Origin: Alistipes sp. UBA936
Lineage (GTDB): Bacteria > Bacteroidota > Bacteroidia > Bacteroidales > Rikenellaceae
Assembly: GCA_002293505.1 (NCBI GenBank)
Contig: DBDI01000003.1
Location: 1 to 64,000 of the forward strand
Direction of reading: 5' to 3'
Length of the DNA: 64,000 nt
Part shown: positions 35,209-43,701 of the stretch, one piece after another
Position numbering within the stretch: position 1 is the first letter of the stretch
Layout of the letters: each line of letters opens with the position of its first letter
Notes under the pieces: model-generated
The model's database searches: none
What the model was told of the DNA's origin: nothing
The model's input: the letters and a program-made list of their open reading frames with translations, nothing else
Program-made: the position numbers and the translations under genes

Positions 35209-36654
35209 TTAATACCGGTAGTGCTCAGGCTTATAGGGCCCGGTCTTGGGGACGCCGATGTAAGCAGCTTGAGCGTCGGTGAGTTCTGTGAGGCGGATAC
35301 CGAGCGAGTCGAGGTGAAGCCGGGCAACTTCCTCGTCGAGAGCCTTCGGAAGGCGGTAGACGTCGACGGGAAGGGACTTTTGCCAAAGTTCGATCTGAGC
35401 AAGGGTCTGGTTAGTAAACGAATTCGACATAACGAACGACGGGTGGCCGGTAGCGCAACCGAGATTGACGAGGCGACCCTCGGCCAGCACGAAGATAGAG
35501 TGGCCGGAGCCTGAGGAACCGTCTGGCCCGGATCCGGAGAAAGTAAAGCGGTCGACCTGAGGTTTTATGTTTAGTTTGGTGACGTCGGGTGCGCTTTCGA
35601 GGCGCTCCATTTGGATTTCGTTGTCGAAGTGGCCGATGTTGCAGACGATAGCCTGGTCGCGCATCGAGCGCATATGTTCCAGAGTGATGATGTCGCGGTT
35701 GCCGGTCGTGGTGACCCAGATGTTGCCGATAGCCAGAACGTCCTCCACCCGCTTCACCTCGAAGCCCTCCATCGCTGCCTGAAGAGCGCAAACGGGGTCG
35801 ATCTCGGTGACGATAACGCGGGCGCCGTAAGACTTCATAGAGCGGGCGCAACCCTTACCAACGTCGCCATAACCGCACACAACCACCACTTTACCGGCAA
35901 TCATAACGTCCGTGGCGCGCTTGATGCCGTCGGCCAACGACTCGCGGCAACCATACAGATTGTCGAACTTACTCTTGGTGACGGAGTCGTTCACGTTGAT
36001 GGCCGGAAAGAGCAACTCGCCGCGCTCCTTCATCTGGTAGAGGCGGTGGACGCCGGTAGTGGTCTCCTCTGAGACGCCGCGAAGCTCTGCAACCGTGTCG
36101 TGCCACTTGTGAGGCTCCTTGGCCAGCAGACCCCGAAGCGTATCGAGGATCACTTTATGCTCGTGGCTCTCGGGGGTGACGTCGAGAGTAGATGGGTCGT
36201 TTTCCGCCGCCCAACCTTTGTGGATCAACAGAGTAGCGTCGCCACCGTCGTCAACGATCAGGTTCGGGCCCTTGCCGTCCGGGAAAGAAAGCGCCTGAGC
36301 AGTACACCACCAATAATCCTCCAACGACTCGCCCTTCCAAGCGAAGACGGGAATACCGGCAGCAGCGATGGCGGCGGCGGCGTGGTCCTGGGTGGAGAAG
36401 ATATTACAACTACACCAACGAACCTCGGCCCCGAGCTCGACCAGAGTCTCGATCAGGACGGCTGTCTGGACAGTCATATGGAGCGAACCCATAATGCGGG
36501 CGCCAGCCAGAGGTTTCGAGGAACCGTATTTCTTGCGCAGGGCCATCAGGCCGGGCATTTCGTGCTGGGCGATGTCGATCTCCTTACGGCCCCAATCGGC
36601 CAGAGAGATGTCGGCTACCTTATAATAGTCGTGCTTTACGGACTTCGAGTGCAT
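35209..36654 (-). CDS. ahcY: S-adenosylhomocysteine hydrolase
   Basis: 481 residues from ATG 36654 (MHSKSVKHDYYKVADISLADWG). NAD-dependent cleavage of S-adenosylhomocysteine to adenosine and homocysteine, which feeds MetH. Motifs: ARIMGSLHMTVQTAVLIETL, VRWCSCNIFSTQDHAAAA, NAD-binding VVVCGYGDVGKGCARSM, and the C-terminal KPEHYRY that completes the neighbouring subunit's cofactor site. The start lies 35 nt inside the riboflavin kinase gene. Last gene of the rsfS-ftsH-cdsA-psd-RFK-ahcY series. Confidence 0.97.
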   Translation of the reverse strand: MHSKSVKHDYYKVADISLADWGRKEIDIAQHEMPGLMALRKKYGSSKPLAGARIMGSLHMTVQTAVLIETLVELGAEVRWCSCNIFSTQDHAAAAIAAAGIPVFAWKGESLEDYWWCTAQALSFPDGKGPNLIVDDGGDATLLIHKGWAAENDPSTLDVTPESHEHKVILDTLRGLLAKEPHKWHDTVAELRGVSEETTTGVHRLYQMKERGELLFPAINVNDSVTKSKFDNLYGCRESLADGIKRATDVMIAGKVVVVCGYGDVGKGCARSMKSYGARVIVTEIDPVCALQAAMEGFEVKRVEDVLAIGNIWVTTTGNRDIITLEHMRSMRDQAIVCNIGHFDNEIQMERLESAPDVTKLNIKPQVDRFTFSGSGPDGSSGSGHSIFVLAEGRLVNLGCATGHPSFVMSNSFTNQTLAQIELWQKSLPVDVYRLPKALDEEVARLHLDSLGIRLTELTDAQAAYIGVPKTGPYKPEHYRY

Positions 36655-37000
36655 ACTGTACTGCGTATTTGTCTTTTTGAATTTGGCGGCGAAGCTCCCG
36701 GGAAGAAGGAAATTTACGCTCGGGGCGGATGTGATCCCACAAGTCGAGCTCGATGAACTGGTCGTACAAGTCGCCATCGAAGTCGAACAGGTTGAGCTCC
36801 AAAACGCGGCAAGTGTCCGAAACGTAAGGCTTCTTACTAAGGTAGCCCATCGCGTCGTAACGCTTGTTTTGGTAAATGACCTGAGCGGCGTAGACCCCGC
36901 CGGGAAGATCTATAACAGGGTCCATCACAATGTTGGCAGTCGGGTAGCCCAACTTACGACCTATCTGCTGGCCGCGAACGACCGTACCGTGGAATCTCAT
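36620..37000 (-). CDS. Stand-alone riboflavin kinase domain protein
   Basis: 126 residues from ATG 37000 (MRFHGTVVRGQQIGRKLGYPTANI). This is the C-terminal flavokinase domain of bacterial RibF on its own: GKLGYPTAN-type nucleotide motif, GVYAAQV, VELNLFDFDGDLY-like ELNLFDFDGDLYDQFIELD, IRPERKFPSSRELRRQIQKD. The FAD synthetase half that normally precedes it is absent; the sequence upstream is psd in another frame. It would phosphorylate riboflavin to FMN. Starts within the psd stop (ATGA) and overlaps ahcY by 35 nt. A full RibF may exist elsewhere in the genome. Confidence 0.8.
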   Translation of the reverse strand: MRFHGTVVRGQQIGRKLGYPTANIVMDPVIDLPGGVYAAQVIYQNKRYDAMGYLSKKPYVSDTCRVLELNLFDFDGDLYDQFIELDLWDHIRPERKFPSSRELRRQIQKDKYAVQYALEVRKARLL

Positions 37001-37707
37001 CTCGGGAAACGTGCTATGGGGGTTTGTCCGCCGCGGGTGAGAGTACCCTCGGCGACTAATATCTCGGCATCGGCTGGAAGAAACAGATCCATCCGGGAAC
37101 CGAACTTGATGAACCCGCAAGGGGTATTTTGAATGACCGAGGAACCGGCGCGAGCGTAAGAAACGATGCGGCGGGCGACGAAGCCGGCAATCTGGCGAAA
37201 GACAACAGTACCTCGAGGAGAAGCTACGGCCCAAGTCGTGTGTTCGTTCTTCTCGGAAGCCTTGGGATGCCACGCGACGTGGAAGTGGCCGTTGTGGTGG
37301 CGGAAATATGTAACCCGACCACCGACGGGAAACAAGTTCTGGTGGACGTTAGTGATCGACATAAAGATTGAAATCTGGATACGGCCCTCGCCGGTGACCT
37401 CGCTCTCGGTGGTGGGCTTGACGATCACAACCCTACCGTCGCAAGGAGAGAAAACAACGCTGTCGTCGGCAAGAAGAGGCCGGATGGGAATGCGGAAGAA
37501 CCAGACGATGAAGCCCCAAGTGACGAAGGCGGCGACACCCCAGAAGGCAGCGATAATGGTGATGGCCCGAGGGCAGGCGGCCAACAATTCGAAGCCGACG
37601 AGGCGGCAGGTGAGCAACATAAACCCTACGGCCAAAAGGACGCAAACAACCCCCGCAACGGGAACAACACCGCGAGCCTCGCGACTTATGGAAAAACGCT
37701 CGATCAT
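36997..37707 (-). CDS. psd: Phosphatidylserine decarboxylase proenzyme
   Basis: 236 residues, the short type common in Bacteroidota. Makes phosphatidylethanolamine at the inner membrane. Two N-terminal membrane segments (GVVPVAGVVCVLLAVGFMLL and ITIIAAFWGVAAFVTWGFIVWF), then the catalytic region with FSPCDGRVV, MSITNVHQNLFPVGG, and the self-cleavage site FGSRMD where Ser204 becomes the pyruvoyl group. Overlaps cdsA at its start and riboflavin kinase at its end by ATGA junctions. Directly follows the step made by CdsA. Confidence 0.93.
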   Translation of the reverse strand: MIERFSISREARGVVPVAGVVCVLLAVGFMLLTCRLVGFELLAACPRAITIIAAFWGVAAFVTWGFIVWFFRIPIRPLLADDSVVFSPCDGRVVIVKPTTESEVTGEGRIQISIFMSITNVHQNLFPVGGRVTYFRHHNGHFHVAWHPKASEKNEHTTWAVASPRGTVVFRQIAGFVARRIVSYARAGSSVIQNTPCGFIKFGSRMDLFLPADAEILVAEGTLTRGGQTPIARFPR

Positions 37708-38333
37708 CTAAGGAACAGGGTCAAAAACAGATAAGCATAAGGAGCCGCGCCCAACATAGCATCGAACCGGTCGAGAACTCCACCGTGCCCGGGAAGAAGG
37801 CGACCAGAGTCCTTAACCCCGGCAACACGTTTAAAGAAACTCTCAGCCAAGTCGCCGGCAACAGCCCCGATAGCTATGAACAAACCGCCGACGCTCCAGG
37901 CAATCCACTGGCCGTCGAACAGAAAATAACCGGCCGCCCCAGCGACTACGACAGCCCCGACGACACCACCGATGAGGCCCTCCCAAGATTTGTGAGGCGA
38001 CAGGCGGGGCCATATTTTGTGGCGTCCGAGGGCGACACCGACAAGGTAGGCGAAGATGTCGTTAGCCCAAACGGTGAGGATGAAGGCGAATGCGAACAGG
38101 CGAGGGAAGCTGGCCATAAGGCTCAGTGTGATGATGATGTAGGCAGTCCCGCACAGGCGCGAGGCCAGAGCGAGTCGGGGCAGGCGGAAAAACTCCCAAA
38201 CGCAACCGACAGCGACAAGCCCAAGCAAGCCGAGGTAACTGGCCTCGCACCACAGCACAGCCCCGAGAACAATCGCCGCGAGAACCACTCCTGTAGCCGC
38301 CCGAACCCAAAAGTTATGTCTCGTCTCCTCCAC
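37704..38333 (-). CDS. cdsA: Phosphatidate cytidylyltransferase
   Basis: 209 residues from GTG 38333, five nt after the ftsH stop and with an AGGAGG purine tract about ten nt upstream; the longer frame lies inside ftsH. Integral membrane enzyme that forms CDP-diacylglycerol. About six hydrophobic segments (ATGVVLAAIVLGAVLW, LFAFAFILTVWANDIFAYLVG, LIGGVVGAVVVAGAAGYFLF) and the family signature HKSWEGLIGG ... VKDSGRLLPGHGGVLDRFD. Supplies the substrate for phosphatidylserine synthesis upstream of Psd, its coupled neighbour. Confidence 0.95.
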   Translation of the reverse strand: MEETRHNFWVRAATGVVLAAIVLGAVLWCEASYLGLLGLVAVGCVWEFFRLPRLALASRLCGTAYIIITLSLMASFPRLFAFAFILTVWANDIFAYLVGVALGRHKIWPRLSPHKSWEGLIGGVVGAVVVAGAAGYFLFDGQWIAWSVGGLFIAIGAVAGDLAESFFKRVAGVKDSGRLLPGHGGVLDRFDAMLGAAPYAYLFLTLFLR

Positions 38334-38337
38334 AGGA

Positions 38338-40269
38338 TTACGCCTCCTTTCGCATATTTTTACCGAAAATATCTTCGAGGTCTTCTGCGAAAACAGTTTC
38401 GCGTTCCAGAAGTCGTTCGGCAAGGGTAGTCAAGCCCTCCTTATGGTCGGTGATGACGCGGCGGGCAGCCTCCTCGGCGAGGCCTAACAGGCGTTTGGTC
38501 TCCGAGTCGATGTCCTGAGCGGTCTTCTCGCTGAAAGGCTTAGTGAATGAGACGTCCGCCGCGCCCGAATCGAAGTAACTCATATTACCAATCTTCTCAC
38601 TCATACCGAAGTAAGCGACCATCGCGTAAGCCATCTTAGTGGCGCGTTCGAGGTCGTTCAGGGCGCCGGTCTCGGAAGTACCGAAGAAAACCTCCTCAGC
38701 AACGCGACCACCGAGCAGAGAAGAGATCTTGTCCATAAACTGTTCGCGGGTGGTGTTGTGACGCTCGTCGGGCAGGTACCACGAAGCACCGAGGGCCCGG
38801 CCGCGAGGAATGATCGTAACCTTTATAAGAGGGTCGGCGTGCCGCAGGAACCAACTGACGGTTGCGTGCCCAGCCTCGTGGAAAGCAGTCAGGCGGCGCT
38901 CCTCGGCGCTCATAACCAGCGAGCGGCGCTCCAACCCACCGACGATACGGTCGATCGCAGCGAGAAAATCCTCTTTATCCACAGCCGATTTACCGCCGCG
39001 AGCTGCGATCAGAGCAGCCTCGTTACAAACGTTAGCGATGTCGGCCCCGGAAAAGCCGGGAGTCTGGCGAGCAAGAAACTCGCGGTCCAATCCGTCGGCC
39101 AATTTAAGAGGCTTGAGGTGGACTTCGAAGATCTGCTCACGCTCTTTGAGCTCGGGAAGGCCGATCTCGATCTGGCGGTCGAAACGACCCGGGCGCATAA
39201 GAGCCTTATCGAGAATGTCGGCGCGGTTAGTAGCTGCAAGAAGGATAACCCCGGCGTTGGTACCAAAGCCGTCCATCTCGGTGAGCAACTGGTTAAGGGT
39301 GTTTTCGCGCTCGTCGTTACTACTCATACCGCCCTGGCGACCGCGGGCACGGCCGATGGCGTCGATCTCGTCGATGAACAGGATGCAAGGAGCCTTCTCC
39401 TTAGCCTGCCGGAACAAGTCGCGCACCCGGGAAGCGCCGACCCCGACGAACATCTCGACGAAGTCCGACCCACTGATCGAAAGGAAAGGAACCTCGGCCT
39501 CGCCGGCAACAGCCTTAGCCAGAAGAGTCTTACCAGTCCCCGGAGGCCCGACGAGCAGTGCCCCCTTTGGGATCTTACCGCCGAGCTCCTTATATTTGTC
39601 GGGCTTCTTGAGGAAGTCTACGATCTCCATTATCTCGACCTTAGCCTCCTCCAACCCGGCCACGTCCTTGAACGTGATCTTGGTCTGTTTCTCCTTGTCG
39701 AACACCTGGGCCTTAGCACGACCGACGCCCATCATACCGCCGCCCAGGCCACCACCACCGCCCATCGCGCCAGACATACCGCGCATCATAAAGAACCAGA
39801 AGCCGATCAAAACCAGCCACGGAAGAAAGTTCAACAACATAGTGCCGATGCCGTTCTTGTCGTTACGAAAGTCGAGCGGAACGTCCTGCGAGAACTCGGC
39901 ATTAGCCGCGGCGACCTGCTCGGCGAACAGGTCAACGGAGCCGATGGTGAAGCGAAACTGGGCCCCGTTACCGGCAGCGGGAATGTTACGGAAACGCTCC
40001 TGGGTTTTATACTTTTCGGTAGCCTCGTTGGAGAGGAATACCTCGGCCGTTTCGTGGTTAACCACGACGATCTTGGTCACGCTACCGGCGGCGAGCATAT
40101 CCGTACGAACGGTTTTCCAATCGCTCTCGGCGGGTCCGGAACGGTCGCCGGTGAAGGTCCAAACGAGCAGGATACCCAAAATCAATAACCAACCCCACAA
40201 AAAGGGGCTCGGTCTACCGGGCTGGGCGGGCGGTTTGGGAAGCGAGGGTTTGGGAGTGTTATTGCTCAC
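38338..40269 (-). CDS. ftsH: ATP-dependent zinc metalloprotease FtsH
   Basis: 643 residues from GTG 40269, overlapping rsfS. Membrane-bound AAA+ protease that degrades misassembled and regulatory proteins. Two membrane segments (FLWGWLLILGILLVWTF and TMLLNFLPWLVLIGFWFFMM) flank a periplasmic domain; then Walker A GPPGTGKT, Walker B CILFIDEIDAIG, second region of homology, and the zinc site HEAGHATVSW. Second gene of the rsfS-ftsH-cdsA-psd transcript. Confidence 0.97.
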   Translation of the reverse strand: MSNNTPKPSLPKPPAQPGRPSPFLWGWLLILGILLVWTFTGDRSGPAESDWKTVRTDMLAAGSVTKIVVVNHETAEVFLSNEATEKYKTQERFRNIPAAGNGAQFRFTIGSVDLFAEQVAAANAEFSQDVPLDFRNDKNGIGTMLLNFLPWLVLIGFWFFMMRGMSGAMGGGGGLGGGMMGVGRAKAQVFDKEKQTKITFKDVAGLEEAKVEIMEIVDFLKKPDKYKELGGKIPKGALLVGPPGTGKTLLAKAVAGEAEVPFLSISGSDFVEMFVGVGASRVRDLFRQAKEKAPCILFIDEIDAIGRARGRQGGMSSNDERENTLNQLLTEMDGFGTNAGVILLAATNRADILDKALMRPGRFDRQIEIGLPELKEREQIFEVHLKPLKLADGLDREFLARQTPGFSGADIANVCNEAALIAARGGKSAVDKEDFLAAIDRIVGGLERRSLVMSAEERRLTAFHEAGHATVSWFLRHADPLIKVTIIPRGRALGASWYLPDERHNTTREQFMDKISSLLGGRVAEEVFFGTSETGALNDLERATKMAYAMVAYFGMSEKIGNMSYFDSGAADVSFTKPFSEKTAQDIDSETKRLLGLAEEAARRVITDHKEGLTTLAERLLERETVFAEDLEDIFGKNMRKEA

Positions 40270-40606
40270 TTTCGTAATGTGTTACGGGCGCGTCGGCCCA
40301 GAGTTCCTCCAATTTGTAGAAGCTGCGCATCTCGGTAGTGAAGATATGCACCACAACGTCGAAGTAGTCCATAGCAATCCACAAGGCGTTAGCAGCCCCG
40401 TCGACCCGCCAGACGCGCTGGTGCAATTTCTTTTCGACCTCCTCCTCGATACCGGCGGCAATGGCTGCTACTTGGGTGGTCGAGTCGGCGTTACAAATCA
40501 CGAACCAAGAGCACAGAGCCCCGTCCGTGGCGGTCATATCGAGAGAAACAATGTTCTTACCTTTCTTATCCTGAATAGCTTCGATGATCGTTGTGAGTAG
40601 TTCCAT
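40259..40606 (-). CDS. rsfS: Ribosomal silencing factor RsfS
   Basis: 115 residues (Iojap family). Binds uL14 of the 50S subunit and blocks subunit joining during starvation. Seen: IEAIQDKKGKNIVSLDMTA, ALCSWFVICNADSTTQVAAIAAGIEEEVEK, ALWIAMDYFDVVVHIFTTEMRSFYKLEELWADA. The -7 element TAACTTTG (40618-40611) ends four nt before the ATG and also carries the stop codon of oxyR. First gene of the long minus-strand unit through ahcY. Confidence 0.94.
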   Translation of the reverse strand: MELLTTIIEAIQDKKGKNIVSLDMTATDGALCSWFVICNADSTTQVAAIAAGIEEEVEKKLHQRVWRVDGAANALWIAMDYFDVVVHIFTTEMRSFYKLEELWADAPVTHYESEQ

Positions 40607-40610
40607 CCCG

Positions 40611-40618
40611 CAAAGTTA
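40611..40618 (-). promoter_or_regulatory. Promoter -7 element of rsfS-ftsH-cdsA unit
   Basis: TAACTTTG; its TAA is the oxyR stop codon. Four nt to the rsfS ATG. Confidence 0.65.
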
Positions 40619-41509
40619 CGAATTTTTTTGGGATTCCAGAATGGCGTCCCGAAGAGCCGAAATTATAGAGTGTTTGACGTAGGTGCGACGAACCGCCAGA
40701 GCGATCTTACGAGAAGTAGCCCCCTTGGCCAAAGGCTTGAGCTGCTCGCGACGCTCGGCGGGAACGAAAGCGGTAGCCATCTCGGGAAGAATGGTCATAC
40801 AATTTGTGCAATCGACGATGTGCATAATGGTCTCCAACGAGCCGCAATCGAAATTATAACGCCCCTTGACGGCACGCTTACCGGCGCAGAGCTCCAACAC
40901 CTGGTCGCGAAGGCAATGACCCTGGGTGAGAAGGATCAGGTAGCGAAGGTCGATGTCCTCGATGCGGATGTTGGTGCGGTCGACAAGCTCGCTCGAAGGA
41001 GAGACGTAAGCGTGGAACCGGTCGCTGAACAGTTCGTATTCCATTATACCATCGGGAGTAGTGCCGCTCGAAACCAAAGCCGCGTCGAGAGAGTCGCGCC
41101 CGAGAGCCTCGCAGATAGGAACAGTATCCATCTCGAAGATCTCCAACTCTACGCGGGGATATTTGGCGATGAAGCCTGGAATGAAGCGGTGGATAAGGTA
41201 GGGCCCGATGGTGGGAATAACTCCGAGGCGAAGAGTACCGGAGATCTCACCTTTCAATTCATTGACAGACTCTTTGACGTAATTGTAAGACCGGATAGCC
41301 TCGCGAGCGTTATTCAAAACAACCTCGCCAGCCTCGGTAGGAATGACGGGTTTCTTGGTACGATCCAAAAGGATCACGCCCAGCTCCTCCTCCAGAGCCT
41401 TGATCTGCATCGACAACGACGGCTGGGTGACGAAGCACTGGCCGGCCGCAAGAGAAAAACTACCGCAATTAGCAACCGCAAGCAGGTATTCCAATTGAAT
41501 TATGGTCAT
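40616..41509 (-). CDS. oxyR: LysR-type hydrogen-peroxide sensor OxyR
   Basis: 297 residues. N-terminal winged helix (LEYLLAVANCGSFSLAAGQCFVTQPSLSMQIKALE) and a periplasmic-binding type sensor domain. The peroxide-sensing cysteines are at 199 and 208 (QGHCLRDQVLELC), the same positions as in the enterobacterial protein, so it should sense peroxide by disulphide formation. The start overlaps the stop of the DUF3667 gene (ATGA), so it is the second gene of that unit, which is unusual for a LysR regulator. Confidence 0.93.
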   Translation of the reverse strand: MTIIQLEYLLAVANCGSFSLAAGQCFVTQPSLSMQIKALEEELGVILLDRTKKPVIPTEAGEVVLNNAREAIRSYNYVKESVNELKGEISGTLRLGVIPTIGPYLIHRFIPGFIAKYPRVELEIFEMDTVPICEALGRDSLDAALVSSGTTPDGIMEYELFSDRFHAYVSPSSELVDRTNIRIEDIDLRYLILLTQGHCLRDQVLELCAGKRAVKGRYNFDCGSLETIMHIVDCTNCMTILPEMATAFVPAERREQLKPLAKGATSRKIALAVRRTYVKHSIISALRDAILESQKNS

Positions 41510-42363
41510 AACGGTATAGGTATCTTTTTAACTATTGATGCATAAAAAACTATGAAACACACAGCCACCGCTATCATAACGATAAAATAAGACAGCGCCA
41601 AAAGCAGTATCTTGAAAATGGTGGGCACGATGCGCGAACCGAAAACTCTGTGCAAACCGGCAACAGTGTAGGTCATCGGAATGATGAACACAAACCATAG
41701 CGAATGGTCGAACGACGGGAAAACCTTTTTGATCAAAAGCCACAACGAAAACAACAAAAACAAAAATGCGTGAAAATGGAGCGCAAAAATCAGATAATCA
41801 GCGTAATAATAATTCCGATTATAGAAAAATATCCGAACAAGCAGCGCAAAGAATGGCACCAAAATAAGCACCAGATAGGGTGCCCAGGAGTAGAGTGTCT
41901 CGAGGATCTCATCTTGGTCGAGCGAGGGACCATATTGTGCTGACTCCCCGAACCCGAGCTCGAATACTCCCACGTTCGAATCTTTGTCCGACTCTTCTAC
42001 CTGATCCACAGCCACAGTTTCGGTCTCAGTCTCTATTTTGGGCGGAATATCCACACCCACCAGCAACGCGAAAAAGATGATGGTGAGAAACCAAAACAAC
42101 TTGCTCGGGTGGACATATCGCGCTATCCGACCATCGAGATACTCTCTTGTCAACTTACCCGGAAAAGCAACGAGAGAAACGAGCGATCTCCACACCTTGT
42201 TATCCCACGCAAACACCACATCGAACGAGTTGTATACTATGTCGCTCACGCGACGACCCGTCCCCGCAAACAAATCCTGCCCGCAAATATGACAATAACG
42301 GCCGACCAAAACGGTGCCACAGTTACGACAAGTACACTTTACAGGAAGATTTTTCCTATTCAC
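41506..42363 (-). CDS. DUF3667 zinc-ribbon membrane protein
   Basis: About 285 residues from GTG 42363. N-terminal double CxxC zinc ribbon (CTCRNCGTVL ... CHICGQDLF) then the DUF3667 pattern FDVVFAWDNKVWRSLVSLVAFPGKLTREYLDGR and four or five membrane segments (FLTIIFFALLVGV, YLVLILVPFFALLVRIFF, LHFHAFLFLLFSLWLL, FVFIIPMTYTVAGL). The start is chosen because the -7 element TATCTTTG (42376-42369) ends five nt before this GTG. Function unknown. Coupled to oxyR by ATGA. Confidence 0.75.
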   Translation of the reverse strand: MNRKNLPVKCTCRNCGTVLVGRYCHICGQDLFAGTGRRVSDIVYNSFDVVFAWDNKVWRSLVSLVAFPGKLTREYLDGRIARYVHPSKLFWFLTIIFFALLVGVDIPPKIETETETVAVDQVEESDKDSNVGVFELGFGESAQYGPSLDQDEILETLYSWAPYLVLILVPFFALLVRIFFYNRNYYYADYLIFALHFHAFLFLLFSLWLLIKKVFPSFDHSLWFVFIIPMTYTVAGLHRVFGSRIVPTIFKILLLALSYFIVMIAVAVCFIVFYASIVKKIPIPL

Positions 42364-42368
42364 AACCG

Positions 42369-42376
42369 CAAAGATA
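42369..42376 (-). promoter_or_regulatory. Promoter -7 element of the DUF3667-oxyR unit
   Basis: TATCTTTG on the minus strand; five nt to a GTG start; it lies just before the end of rarA. Confidence 0.55.
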
Positions 42377-42382
42377 TAAATC

Positions 42383-43660
42383 TTATTTATATTTTCCTTT
42401 CCACAGTTGTGAGATACGCTCCGCGAAGCGTGCCTCGGTGGGGTTGTCCGTATTGGGTTCGTAGAAGCGGGTACCCTCCAGGCCCTCGGGCATAAACTCA
42501 AGGTCGGCGAACCCGCCCTCGAAGTCGTGGGCGTATTTATATCCTTTATGGTAGTCCAGATCCTTCATCAGTTTGGTGGGGGCGTTGCGAATGTGGAGCG
42601 GAACGGGGCGGTTGGTGGTGTCGCCATTGACGAAGCCCATCGCTTTTTCGATAGCAAGGTAGCTCGCGTTACTCTTGGGAGAGTTGGCAAGGTAGACCGT
42701 GGCCTCGGAGAGGACGATCCGTGCCTCTGGCATACCGATCTTATGAACTATGTCGAAGCACGCATTGGCCATCAACAGTGCGTTGGGATTGGCCAAACCG
42801 ATATCCTCGGCGGCGAGAATGGCGAGGCGGCGGGCGATGAAGCGAGGCTCCTCACCACCGGCCAACATACGGGCGAGGTAGTAGACAGCCGCGTTGGGGT
42901 CGCTACCGCGGACGGATTTGATGAAAGCCGAGATGACGTCGTAGTGCTGCTCGCCGTTCTTGTCGTACAGGGCGATGTTCTGCTGGAGGGCGTCGGTGAC
43001 GGTCTCGTCGGAGATTGTGATGCGGCCGTCGGTCGAAGCAGCGAGGATGTCGAGAATGTTGAGGAGTTTGCGAGCGTCACCGCCGGAGAAGCGGAACAGT
43101 GCCTCGGTTTCGATCACCTCCACGCCCCGTTCGCGAAGTTCCTCGTCGGTACCGATGGCGCGATCGAGAAGGATCTGCAAGTCCCCGTCGTCCATCGGTT
43201 TGAGAACGTAGACCTGACAGCGAGACAACAGAGGAGAGATAACCTCGAACGAGGGGTTCTCGGTCGTGGCGCCTATGAGAGTGATCACACCCTGTTCGAC
43301 AGCGCCGAGCAGAGAATCCTGTTGCGATTTGTTGAAGCGATGGATTTCGTCGATGAACAGGAAAGGCGAGGGAGTGTTGAAGAACTGCTGCTTACGGGCA
43401 CTCTCGATAGCCTCACGAACGTCCTTAACCCCGGCGGCAACGGCCGAAAGAGTGTAAAACGGGCGCTTGAGGGTGTTGGCAACCAGCCGAGCGAGGGTGG
43501 TTTTACCGACCCCCGGCGGGCCCCAAAGGATGAACGAGGGAACGTTACCGGTCTCCATAAAGCGCCGGAACACCCCGTTCTTACCCACAAGGTGCTCCTG
43601 CCCGATATATTCGTCGAGCGTGGTGGGTCGAAGGCGTTCAGCCAGAGGGCGGTTATTCAT
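42383..43660 (-). CDS. rarA: Replication-associated recombination AAA+ ATPase RarA (MgsA)
   Basis: 425 residues. Clamp-loader-like ATPase that acts at stalled replication forks. Seen: LRPTTLDEYIGQEHL, Walker A GPPGVGKTT, Walker B FLFIDEIHRFNKSQQDSLL, sensor 1 IGATTENPSF, and the C-terminal tetramerisation region (IKSVRGSDPNAAVYYLARML, LANPNALLMANACFD). The -7 element TAACTTTG (43675-43668) ends seven nt before the ATG. Divergent from the glycosyltransferase gene. Confidence 0.95.
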   Translation of the reverse strand: MNNRPLAERLRPTTLDEYIGQEHLVGKNGVFRRFMETGNVPSFILWGPPGVGKTTLARLVANTLKRPFYTLSAVAAGVKDVREAIESARKQQFFNTPSPFLFIDEIHRFNKSQQDSLLGAVEQGVITLIGATTENPSFEVISPLLSRCQVYVLKPMDDGDLQILLDRAIGTDEELRERGVEVIETEALFRFSGGDARKLLNILDILAASTDGRITISDETVTDALQQNIALYDKNGEQHYDVISAFIKSVRGSDPNAAVYYLARMLAGGEEPRFIARRLAILAAEDIGLANPNALLMANACFDIVHKIGMPEARIVLSEATVYLANSPKSNASYLAIEKAMGFVNGDTTNRPVPLHIRNAPTKLMKDLDYHKGYKYAHDFEGGFADLEFMPEGLEGTRFYEPNTDNPTEARFAERISQLWKGKYK

Positions 43661-43667
43661 AGAGGTG

Positions 43668-43675
43668 CAAAGTTA
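43668..43675 (-). promoter_or_regulatory. Promoter -7 element of rarA
   Basis: TAACTTTG; seven nt to the rarA ATG. Confidence 0.6.
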
Positions 43676-43688
43676 TAAAAAATTCTTA

Positions 43689-43696
43689 TATCTTTG
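43689..43696 (+). promoter_or_regulatory. Promoter -7 element of the glycosyltransferase gene
   Basis: TATCTTTG; five nt to the ATG at 43702. Confidence 0.6.
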
Positions 43697-43701
43697 CGCC
43701 A

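Noticed and set aside
38965..38980. TTATCCACA, a second perfect DnaA box in ftsH
   Set aside because: Also single and coding; no cluster of boxes or AT-rich region nearby.
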